From Dyadobacter luteus (GTDB taxonomy: Bacteria > Bacteroidota > Bacteroidia > Cytophagales > Spirosomataceae): 64,000 nt of DNA. Position 1 is the first letter of the stretch. Every line of letters begins with the position of its first letter. Below are positions 1 through 7,471 of this stretch, in pieces. Made by a program: the position numbers and the translations under genes. The notes beneath the pieces are model-generated. The model worked only from the letters and a program-made list of their open reading frames with translations, ran no database searches and was not told the DNA's origin. The DNA lies in contig NZ_QNUL01000001.1 of assembly GCF_003383615.1 (NCBI RefSeq), positions 558,001 to 622,000 on the forward strand, given 5' to 3'.

Positions 1-2
1 AA

Positions 3-542
3 GCCAGCTTAGGTACTTACAAAGATTGTAAAGACCGATTGGTATTTATTACAGATGAAGCACAATGGATACATAACTACCTGACTAATAGATTTCCCAA
101 TGCAACCCACATCCTTGATTATTATCATGCAGTGGAACATTTAACAGATTTTGCAAACTCACATTTTACGGACATAGCCAGACGCGAAAAATGGGTTAAA
201 GCTCAAAAAGGCGAGTTGCTGGAAGGTTCTGCTCAGAATGTTCTGGATAATATAGCGAAGCTTAGAAAGCTGTCAAAAAACGTGAAGAAACAACGAACAA
301 AGCTTCTGGAATACTATAAAAATAACGTTGATAGAATGGATTATAAGTCATTTCGCAGTCAAGGACTTATGATAGGGAATGGCCCGATGGAAGCCGCGCA
401 TAGGACTGTCATACAAACTAGAATGAAGCGTAGTGGGCAACGATGGACTCCCAAAGGAGCTCAGTCTATGCTAAACCTGAGGGTGCTCAGAGAAAGTAAT
501 CGCTGGAGTTGTGTTACACAAGCATTAAGCCATGCTGCGTAG
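3..542 (+). mobile_element. ISKra4-type transposase, C-terminal part (cut by window start)
   Basis: The reading frame is open from the first bases of the window, so the gene begins outside it; the TTG near position 39 is not a believable start. The visible ~180 residues contain ITDEAQWIHNYL, then FPNATHILDYYHAVEHL, and near the end GNGPMEAAHRTVIQTRMKRSG followed by RWTPKGAQSMLNLR. This order (an acidic residue before WI, an LDYYHA block, a GxGxxEAA block, KRSGxRW) is typical of DDE transposases of the ISKra4 group. It would catalyse cut or copy of its own element. I could not place the right terminal repeat of the element with confidence. The family call is from memory of motif patterns. Confidence 0.75.
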
Positions 543-907
543 AACTGAAATGCGCCCTTGCGTACTTACATAACGACGTATGGTATAACGAGAATAAACA
601 TGCCTCCCTAGTCGCAAAAAGTAAGCATATTGTGATGATTCGCAACACAAAAACGGGTGTCGCCCAGCTTGGCATGCTGGGGCAACTCGACCGTATTAAG
701 TAAATCCATGCCTATCACCCAGGGAGATTTGGCGGATAAATACCTGATTCATGTTGTAAATAGCGTCCGGCAAAACACTTTAAGGTAAGCATTGTATTGG
801 TATATCAGAATTAAGGCCAGAATCACGACCTAACATTAAAATAGTGAATTTTTAATGTTAGGTGGAAAATTATTTGACCTATCACATTTTTGGGAATGGA
901 ATAACAA
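543..907. other. Gene-free stretch between transposase and hipA
   Basis: This stretch has no convincing gene. A short open frame overlapping the transposase end has no recognisable motif and is probably noise. The right end of the insertion sequence should lie here but cannot be fixed without its left end. The only clear structure is the long AT-rich hairpin at 828-863. Confidence 0.6.
828..863. terminator. 14-bp-arm AT-rich hairpin between transposase and hipA
   Basis: ACCTAACATTAAAA at 828-841 is perfectly complementary to TTTTAATGTTAGGT at 850-863, with an 8-base loop. It lies 45 bases beyond the hipA stop, between convergent genes, and so could end transcription from both sides. No long T-run follows the stem, so a terminator role is inferred from position. 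It could instead be an element-end structure. Confidence 0.45.
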
Positions 908-2179
908 CTAAACATCAAAGGTTTGCATTTCTCGAATGATTTTGCTGATCACCACCTCCGGTAGCTGTTGTGCGTGAAGCTGCTCCTTCCAGAATTCAGC
1001 TACGGATTGAACCTGCGAGATAATACCTTTCGGATTTTTAATCGTAAACTTTTCAGCTATGCTCAGCAGGTCTTTTAACAGGATATCCGATCTTTTGCCA
1101 TTAATGGACAAAACGCGGTTATTTCGGATAACGTTTATCATTGGATTCAGTGAATAGGTCAGATCGTAAGCCGGAGCCAGTTGCCATAAGTTCTGTTGCT
1201 CATCATATATAAAGGAATGGTTCTTTAAGTGGTCATCAAAGTTTGCATAGATGACATTAAATATCATTCTTAGGTAAAGCTGACTGATTTCACTGTGGGT
1301 AAGCTTAAGGTGCAGGGCGAGCCTGAACAAATTCTCATAGCTAGAATTACGGGGATCGCCGGAGTAAGCCCACCCTGTCATACCCGTTGCAGTGAGAATA
1401 TGTTTTTTTCTTCCATCCTGCCGGTCAAATCGCCGTGTGGCAAAATGTTTTCCGTCGATCATGTGCGTATCCATCATATTAATTCCAGCCTCAGACGCTG
1501 TCAGATAATAAGCAAATTCTATAGCCTCACGGCTATAGGCAAGATCTTCTGCAATAGATAATTTTACCAGGTAATGGTTATAATCATAGGAATATTCCAG
1601 GTCTCCCGGAATGATCTGATGCGTCTGCTTATGCTCAGAGATTAAAACTTTTGGGCGTGCGCCACCCGCAGAAGTCCCGATCTTAAAAATATTCAGAAGT
1701 GAGGAGCTGCTAAGTCCTTGCTGCTTTATATCTGCCTTACTGGACAACACCTGCTCCAAAACCCGGATAATTTCGTCAAGATTAATGGTAGTGTCCTTGG
1801 GAATAACTTTGCTGGGATAATATTCAAGTGCCCCCATGCCCCTGTTGGAAACATAAGAGAGCTGCTCGATCACAGTTATTTTTTCAAAGTCTTTTTGATG
1901 AGCATCCATCCATGCTTTAAAAATGGTATTACCAAACATGTCCGGCAGTGAGTCCGCAATCATCGGAGGCAGACCCCGGAAATTGTCATGATCAAAGCCG
2001 CGGAATACCTGTGGCTGAGCGATACGCTTGATGATATTTGGAAAAATATTGCTGTACCTGCCGCTTTTTAAAAAATCGGGGTTGTACTGAAAGCTCGAAC
2101 GGCGCTGGTTTTCATCATAACCCACCTTCCCTATTTCCTCACCAAAAGCATGTACAGCAACAATATCGTTTCTGGCCAT
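908..2179 (-). CDS. hipA: HipA-family serine/threonine kinase toxin
   Basis: HipA toxins are protein kinases with a PI3/4-kinase-like fold that phosphorylate a translation factor (GltX in E. coli) and cause growth arrest; the target here is unknown. At 423 residues it is close to E. coli HipA (440). An N-terminal HipA-N1-type region comes first. A glycine-rich GTSAGGARPK segment near residues 168-178 corresponds to the ATP-loop and lysine region. The catalytic loop ANFDDHLKNHSF lies near 310-322, and YDLTYS provides the metal-binding Asp. All kinase residues appear present, so the toxin is probably active. It follows hipB by 4 bases, in the usual antitoxin-first order. Confidence 0.9.
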   Translation of the reverse strand: MARNDIVAVHAFGEEIGKVGYDENQRRSSFQYNPDFLKSGRYSNIFPNIIKRIAQPQVFRGFDHDNFRGLPPMIADSLPDMFGNTIFKAWMDAHQKDFEKITVIEQLSYVSNRGMGALEYYPSKVIPKDTTINLDEIIRVLEQVLSSKADIKQQGLSSSSLLNIFKIGTSAGGARPKVLISEHKQTHQIIPGDLEYSYDYNHYLVKLSIAEDLAYSREAIEFAYYLTASEAGINMMDTHMIDGKHFATRRFDRQDGRKKHILTATGMTGWAYSGDPRNSSYENLFRLALHLKLTHSEISQLYLRMIFNVIYANFDDHLKNHSFIYDEQQNLWQLAPAYDLTYSLNPMINVIRNNRVLSINGKRSDILLKDLLSIAEKFTIKNPKGIISQVQSVAEFWKEQLHAQQLPEVVISKIIREMQTFDV

Positions 2180-2183
2180 TGGT

Positions 2184-2447
2184 TCAGTATAAGTTTTTTA
2201 CATCCTTGTCCTCAATACATTCAGCAACAAAACCGTCAAACTTTTCAAGCATATCAAAGTGCTGCAGGACTTTCAGAAACGTATCCAGGGTTACATTCTT
2301 CGGTCGTTCCAGATTTTGGATTGTAATACGGGACATATCCAGCTGATCAGCAAGTTGATCCTGAGTTAGTCCTTCGAATTTTCTCAAAACCCTGCTCAAT
2401 TCTGCAAGGTGAGTTTTTACATCATGAATCGTTAAACTGTCCAGCAT
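2184..2447 (-). CDS. hipB: HipB-type antitoxin, XRE-family HTH protein
   Basis: This small DNA-binding protein (87 residues from the chosen start) should neutralise HipA and repress its own operon. The sequence LTQDQLADQLDMSRITIQNLE is a classic XRE/Cro helix-turn-helix. I chose the ATG at 2447 (MLDSLTIHDV) rather than the in-frame codon 12 residues upstream, because the upstream codons lie inside a perfect operator-like palindrome. The stop is 4 bases before hipA, implying translational coupling. The partner gene makes the assignment firm; direct binding to the adjacent palindrome is inferred. Confidence 0.85.
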   Translation of the reverse strand: MLDSLTIHDVKTHLAELSRVLRKFEGLTQDQLADQLDMSRITIQNLERPKNVTLDTFLKVLQHFDMLEKFDGFVAECIEDKDVKNLY

Positions 2448-2481
2448 GATATATTTGCATATTATGATATGCAAATATATC
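2448..2481. promoter_or_regulatory. Perfect palindromic hipBA operator abutting the hipB start
   Basis: GATATATTTGCATAT (2448-2462) and ATATGCAAATATATC (2467-2481) are exact reverse complements around a 4-base spacer. The palindrome touches the hipB start codon. On the minus strand it contains TATATTTG, which fits the Bacteroidota -7 consensus TAnnTTTG, so a bound HipB dimer would block the promoter. I did not find a good -33 element at ideal spacing. Confidence 0.7.
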
Positions 2482-2565
2482 AATATTTTGTAAATTTGAT
2501 TATTATAATATGCTTTTTTTAGTTTTTAAAATTGCAACAATAAATACATATTATAATATGCATTT
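2461..2565. repeat. Three ATTATRATATGC-type repeats upstream of hipB
   Basis: ATTATGATATGCAAAT (2461-2476), ATTATAATATGCTTTT (2502-2517) and ATTATAATATGCATTT (2550-2565) are near-identical and in the same orientation, 41 and 48 bases apart. The third is itself part of a perfect 14-bp palindrome at 2547-2560. Multiple operators are typical of hipBA, where HipB dimers bend DNA and HipA bridges them. Binding is inferred. Confidence 0.6.
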
Positions 2566-3376
2566 ATTGTCCATTTGCCTACAATGCCTATTATATTAAT
2601 CATTAGTTAACTATAAGCATTAACCGGTTAGTTTATGTCAACGGATAGGTAGGACTTTTGCATCTTAGCCTAAGTCATTTCAGAGGCTTCAGCTCAGAAC
2701 AGGCAGCCATTTTTAAAAACGCAAAATGGTAGAAATGTAAACCAGTACCTAAACATTCAGAACAATTGCCGTAACCAACAGAAAAGTTATAATGCTGTAA
2801 CTTTCTGGAACATGAGGAAAAATTTTTGCGTACTGAGACGAATATTTCCAGAAAGCTGTAAAAATCTTCTAAACCATTCCTGGCTAAGAACCAAATCTAT
2901 CTCTTTGACAATTTCCGGATAAATATTTCTTGTCACAAATGTTGACAAAATTTGTGACAAGAAATCAAATACTACGAACGTATATAATACTGAACGACAG
3001 ATCACTATGGATCAAAGTGTCGGAGTTGTCTTATATTTTAATTGCGTCAACACCAACCTGACAGTATCGAACCCATTTGCAAATGATAATGATGGGTGCC
3101 ATTAAGGAAAAGATTAGAGGGACTATACTCATTTCAACCGAACTTAAAAGTTACTTGTTAACAACTGATGAACGTGGGGCATACACCGGGTAAATCAGGC
3201 CTTATAAACTGAGCTCAGCAAAATGTATAATATGGTATACGAATACCAAGTTGCTCATTGAAATTTAAACACAGTGATGTAATTTGACGTATCGTTAAGT
3301 GAAAACCTACCCCCCTGAGTTAACCTTCCAGGTAATATTATTCCGTTATACGCTTATTGTTCAGACATAACTTTCA
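2566..3376. other. 811-bp gene-free stretch upstream of hipBA
   Basis: No open frame here has a recognisable motif or good start signal. A 72-residue frame on the minus strand around 2787-3005 runs across the inverted repeat at 2925-2965 and is judged spurious. The stretch would carry the distal hipBA regulatory DNA at its left end and the downstream region of the flavin oxidoreductase gene at its right end. Confidence 0.5.
2925..2965. repeat. Perfect 16-bp inverted repeat with 9-base spacer
   Basis: ATTTCTTGTCACAAAT (2925-2940) is the exact reverse complement of ATTTGTGACAAGAAAT (2950-2965). The inner core TTGTCACAAA/TTTGTGACAA looks like an operator half-site pair, but no regulator gene adjoins it. 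No T-run follows, so it is a poor terminator. It may be a regulatory site left after gene loss or a relic element end. Confidence 0.6.
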
Positions 3377-4504
3377 CTAGTCGGTCACCTGGAAAAAACC
3401 TTTGGCTACATGAATGAAGGCCTGCAGTTTTTTAGGAACTGCCAGATCATCCGCTTTGGACATACTCAGCACCTCCTCAGCCCTATCTCCCTTGGATACA
3501 AGATCGACCCAATCCGGATTGATGATCAGTGCATGCCCCACAGCCACCAAAGATAATCCCATGTTTATTGCTTCAACAGCATCATCGGCTTGTTTGATAC
3601 CTCCGGCAGCGACTACAGGAATTCTCTGATTGACGTGATCGAGTATCAATTTTAAAATAGTGGTATCTGCGTCTTGTCCATCCATTGGTTTTTGGTAGAG
3701 CAAACTGAATAATGAAACGTGCAGGTAATCAATTCCATACTCTATCAATCTGTCGATAAATGGGAACGTATCTTTTACCCTGTAACTTTCCTGCTCTTCC
3801 GGAGAAATTCTGAAACCTACCAGAAATGGCCTGTCTGCATACGTTTTGATAACCTGCTGAACCTGTTTTATCACAGCCAGAGCAAAGTTCATACGTTTTT
3901 CAGTAGATCCGCCCCAATGGTCAGTCCGCTGGTTATAATATGGGGAAAAGAAATTCTGCAACAGAAATCCGTGGGCCCCGTGCAGCTCTATTCCGTCGAA
4001 TCCTGCTTGAATTGCTCTTCTGGTCGTTTCCCCGAAAGCGTTTATCATTTCAAGAATTTCATCATGGGTAAGTTCACGTGACACCACCCCTCCCTGGTAA
4101 AATGCGGATGGCACCAATGCAACGGCACTTGCACTGACAGGAAGCTTGTCAGGGGTCAGATCCAGGACAGCTTTGTTTCCTGCATGATAGATCTGAAGTA
4201 TGGCCGGAGCACCACCTTTTTTTGCAGCAGCCGCCAGTCTTTCCAGGCCTGGCAAAAAAGCATCATCATAAGAAGCATATTCATTATGGAATCCAATACC
4301 ATTTGCAGCTACCCTCGTGCAGCCTGTAATCACCACTCCCACACTTCCGCTGCGGGCCTGATAATGTCTGATTTCATCGTCTGCTACGGTATAATCATCA
4401 TTGCTTGCCCAGGTTGTCATGGGGGCCATCGCAATCTTGTTTTTGGTCTGGATTCCATTTTTAAAAGCAAAAGCTTCGAATAATTGATTGGTTTGCGTAC
4501 TCAT
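3377..4504 (-). CDS. NADH:flavin oxidoreductase, old yellow enzyme family
   Basis: These FMN-containing TIM-barrel enzymes reduce activated double bonds, quinones or nitro compounds with NAD(P)H in the cytoplasm. The protein has 375 residues, the family's usual size. Visible signatures are KIAMAPMTTWASND near the N-terminus, GFDGIELHGAHGFLLQ near residue 170 (the FMN/substrate-binding HGAHG), RTDHWGGSTEKR near 192, and VVAAGGIK near the phosphate-binding loop. The start ATG at 4504 is clear. An AraC-type regulator lies 118 bases upstream on the same strand and may control it. The substrate cannot be told from sequence. Confidence 0.9.
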   Translation of the reverse strand: MSTQTNQLFEAFAFKNGIQTKNKIAMAPMTTWASNDDYTVADDEIRHYQARSGSVGVVITGCTRVAANGIGFHNEYASYDDAFLPGLERLAAAAKKGGAPAILQIYHAGNKAVLDLTPDKLPVSASAVALVPSAFYQGGVVSRELTHDEILEMINAFGETTRRAIQAGFDGIELHGAHGFLLQNFFSPYYNQRTDHWGGSTEKRMNFALAVIKQVQQVIKTYADRPFLVGFRISPEEQESYRVKDTFPFIDRLIEYGIDYLHVSLFSLLYQKPMDGQDADTTILKLILDHVNQRIPVVAAGGIKQADDAVEAINMGLSLVAVGHALIINPDWVDLVSKGDRAEEVLSMSKADDLAVPKKLQAFIHVAKGFFQVTD

Positions 4505-4622
4505 TATAAATTTTTATTTAGAATTACGTGTTTTGATAATCTGTCTACTACCTTCATCCCAGGGCGCAAGCATAGCTAACCCCAGTTGACTGCAGGTAAA
4601 AAAATCTGAAAAAAGAAAAAAA

Positions 4623-5516
4623 TTAATTTAAGTTATTGTCTCTGAAAACATTGGGAGGCACCCCGACCTCTTTTTTAAATAGTCTGGCAAAATAATTAGC
4701 GTTTTCAAATCCAAGAGAAAAGGAGATCTCGGATATATTCATTTTACCCTCGGTCAAAAGATTTTTAGCCTCCTTAATCAAATGAATATGGATCAGTTCA
4801 AGAGCGGTTTTGCCGGTTTCCTGTTTTAAAAGGTCACTCAGATAACGCGGAGAGACATTAAACTTGTCTGCCATATAAGATACCGTCGGAAGTCCTGAAT
4901 GATGAAGCTTATTTTCATTGTAATATGCATCAAGCAATTGCTGAAATCTGCTGGCATAAGCGCTGGTGGTCTGGATTCTGTTGATAAACTGCCTTTTGTA
5001 AAAGCGTTGTGAATAGGCCAGTAAAGTTCCCAGATGAGCAAGCAGAATCTGTTTGCTGTAATCATCTGTGTTATTGTATGTTTCCTTATGCATTGTACGA
5101 ACCAGACTCCAGATTGTTTCTTCTTCGCCGGGCGACAGATACAAAGCTTCATTGGTTTCGTAATCAAAATAACTGTAACTTTTAATCTCTTTAAACAAAG
5201 ATGTACCTGCCAAAAAATCTTCCTTGATAGTAATCAGAAAGCAGCCATCTTCCGATTTTACATTCTTAAAAGTAACGGTCTGATGGGGTTTGAAGAAAAT
5301 CATCCTACCCCTTCCATGGTCGAAATCTTTTTTACCGTACCTGATGTTTCCTGAGATACATTTCAGAAATGAAATGATATAGAAATCAGCTGTAAAAACA
5401 ATATCATCGATATTCCCGTCGCTTTTGTGGCCAAAAGTGATACCAAACAATGGATGTTCAGGGATATCGACTCCAATATCTGTGCTGAAACTGGCTATGT
5501 CATCATAATGTTTCAT
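4623..5516 (-). CDS. AraC-family transcriptional regulator
   Basis: The protein has 297 residues. The N-terminal ~160 residues form a cupin-like sensor region without a named ligand. Residues ~195-293 form the double helix-turn-helix: SYMADKFNVSPRYLSDLLKQ, then ISEISFSLGFENANYFARLFKK and the terminal PNVFR. It should act as a cytoplasmic DNA-binding regulator, probably of the adjacent flavin oxidoreductase. A clear paralog sits at 42688-43584, also next to an oxidoreductase gene; the two share whole blocks such as SYFDYE-NEAL and FYKRQFINR. Confidence 0.9.
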   Translation of the reverse strand: MKHYDDIASFSTDIGVDIPEHPLFGITFGHKSDGNIDDIVFTADFYIISFLKCISGNIRYGKKDFDHGRGRMIFFKPHQTVTFKNVKSEDGCFLITIKEDFLAGTSLFKEIKSYSYFDYETNEALYLSPGEEETIWSLVRTMHKETYNNTDDYSKQILLAHLGTLLAYSQRFYKRQFINRIQTTSAYASRFQQLLDAYYNENKLHHSGLPTVSYMADKFNVSPRYLSDLLKQETGKTALELIHIHLIKEAKNLLTEGKMNISEISFSLGFENANYFARLFKKEVGVPPNVFRDNNLN

Positions 5517-5688
5517 TGCTGATCTATCAGTTATTTACAGTACAAATCTCGGACTTTCAAATAACACAGCAGGGATACAAAAGTAGTATGTTGTAGCACA
5601 TTTTTACGAGGGTGGCTTTTTGAGAAAATACAAGAGTCAATAGCTTGCAGCAAATACAACGTGCTGGGGGACCCTAGAACTGTAGTAT

Positions 5689-6287
5689 TCAGCTATCATC
5701 CTTACAGTCAACACCTATGCTGATATTTTTCAGGTGCTCTTCAAAGGCCTGATAAACATGATTTAAACTCCTGAGACCGGTACCATCAAAATGAGCAAGC
5801 CTATCCTTTAAATTCAAGGAAGTAAGCCCATGCAAAAAACTCCAGAATTGCAGCGATCCAGTTAACGGATCACTGTAGGTGATTAATTTTTGAGCCAGAC
5901 CTTCCTCTATTGTACTCTGCATTATTTCAAAGGTATGCTGAAAATTACCCCACGGTTGATTTGGCGCTATGGCATTCATTGGGAAATGCAGCAAGAACAT
6001 CAGATCATATTTTTCAGGATTTTCAATAACAAAATCGATATATGTTCTGCCCAGGCTGTTTAATCTGCTGACCGACCTTTATTCACATCAACGGACTGTA
6101 GGGCTTTGTGCAGGCTTTCAAATGCAAACTCCTGCATATCGTAGAAAATCAGATCCTTGCTTGGGTAATACAGGTAAATGGTTGTTGGGCTGTAATCTGT
6201 CTTTTTCGCAATTTTACGTATCGTTGTAAAATTCAAGCCTTTCTTCCAATACAAGTCATGCGCGGCATCAAGAATTAATTTTAACAA
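5689..6287 (-). pseudogene. TetR-family regulator broken by a frameshift
   Basis: The N-terminal part (6060-6287) reads LILDAAHDLYWKKGLNFTTI followed by AKKTDYSPTTIYLYYPSKDL, a standard TetR helix-turn-helix, then stops. The C-terminal part is in another frame. It can be followed upstream as SRLNSLGRTYIDFVIENPEK and runs on to a stop at 5689. The frames join at about 6060-6075, consistent with a single-base insertion or deletion. Joined, the product would be about 200 residues, normal for the family. The apparent start is TTG and no ATG is available, so the N-terminus may also be damaged. It sits 15 bases after the PepSY gene, so it was probably the operon's last gene. A sequencing error is an alternative. 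Confidence 0.75.
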
Positions 6288-6302
6288 ATTATGCCAAAGA
6301 AC

Positions 6303-7466
6303 TTACCGCACACTTCGTAGCCTTGGACGGGCGACCTTCTTTCTGTTTTTGCCCCACCAAATGTAAAACCCGGTGACAGGTAATGTCGAGCAAGCCAGGG
6401 CCGCAAAGAATGAGATAATTTTACCAAACAGACCCAAATACGCTCCCGTATGCAGGTCAAAATTGAGTTGATAGGCCTTATCACCATTGTTAAGGTTTTG
6501 AAAGGAAGTATTGGAAAGCAATTTTCCTGAATAACGGTCGTATACGATCAGCAGGCGGTCGAAGCGATTCCAGTCCTTCTTATAAACCAGTGTGTTTATG
6601 GTAGACGCAGCTTTGACTGGTAATAATACCATGTACGCATACGCATCCGGATAGTGCGCGGCAGTGGTAGTGAATGCCTTATCCAACCCGGAAACAGTTT
6701 GTGTCTGCAATGTATCTGAGACCAAAAGAGGTGACTTTTCTATATTTCTTCCAGCATTCGCAACAAAACGGACAGAATTCTGCATCCAGTCAAATGCCCA
6801 GACAAGCCCTGTCAGCGAGGTCAATAGCAGTACAAAAAAAGCGTAGAGTCCAAGTATCTGATGCAGGTCATAATTGAGTCTTTTCCATTTTGCGCTCCAT
6901 TTAATAGTGAAATTATTCTTAATGCTTTTAAGCTTCCATTTCTTGGGGAACCACAGAATAAAGCCGGAGAGTAGCACAATCACAAAGCTGAGCACAGAAT
7001 AACCGACAACATAATGGCCTATCTTTTCTCCGAAAAGCATTCGCATATGCAACGCAAGCACAAGCTGAAAAAACTCATTTTTTGAATCTTCAACATAAAT
7101 GACCTTTCCGGAGTATGGATTGATGTATACCCGGTAGTAGTATTCAAAATAGTCCCAGTGGGTCAAGCCGTCGGGGTTATTCTTCTGCGACCTGAATGTA
7201 ACGGAACGGTCCGGTGAATTGGCTATCTCTATCCTGGTGATGATTTTGTCGTTTCCAAGTGTTTGCTGGGCAATGCCCAGTAACCGGGTCAGGGGGAGTT
7301 TTTCCTTATTTTCTGGCGTAACAAACAAGCGCTCACGGTAAACTATGGGTTTGAGCTCGTCGACAAAAGCATAAAGACAGCCGCTTACGGCAATCAAAAA
7401 CACAAAAAGCCCGGAGACAACTCCGAGCCATAGGTGTAAAAAGCTGACCACTTTTTTTAATTTCAT
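6303..7466 (-). CDS. PepSY-associated transmembrane protein (iron-regulated type)
   Basis: This inner-membrane protein of 387 residues has four hydrophobic segments: near 10-32 (HLWLGVVSGLFVFLIAVSG), 140-165, 195-225 and 345-372 (ending TGFYIWWGK). Two PepSY-type periplasmic regions lie between them. The conserved HLWLG start and the DLHTGAYLG block are typical of PepSY_TM proteins that accompany siderophore receptors and are thought to reduce or release iron from siderophores at the inner membrane. Its stop-start gap to the receptor gene is only 5 bases, so they form an operon. The exact biochemical role in this family is not settled. Confidence 0.85.
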   Translation of the reverse strand: MKLKKVVSFLHLWLGVVSGLFVFLIAVSGCLYAFVDELKPIVYRERLFVTPENKEKLPLTRLLGIAQQTLGNDKIITRIEIANSPDRSVTFRSQKNNPDGLTHWDYFEYYYRVYINPYSGKVIYVEDSKNEFFQLVLALHMRMLFGEKIGHYVVGYSVLSFVIVLLSGFILWFPKKWKLKSIKNNFTIKWSAKWKRLNYDLHQILGLYAFFVLLLTSLTGLVWAFDWMQNSVRFVANAGRNIEKSPLLVSDTLQTQTVSGLDKAFTTTAAHYPDAYAYMVLLPVKAASTINTLVYKKDWNRFDRLLIVYDRYSGKLLSNTSFQNLNNGDKAYQLNFDLHTGAYLGLFGKIISFFAALACSTLPVTGFYIWWGKNRKKVARPRLRSVR

Positions 7467-7471
7467 ATTTA

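Noticed and set aside
509..703. 64-residue plus-strand frame overlapping the transposase end
   Set aside because: No motif and a poor start; out of frame with the transposase.
2787..3005. 72-residue minus-strand frame
   Set aside because: Runs through the inverted repeat and has no protein-like pattern.
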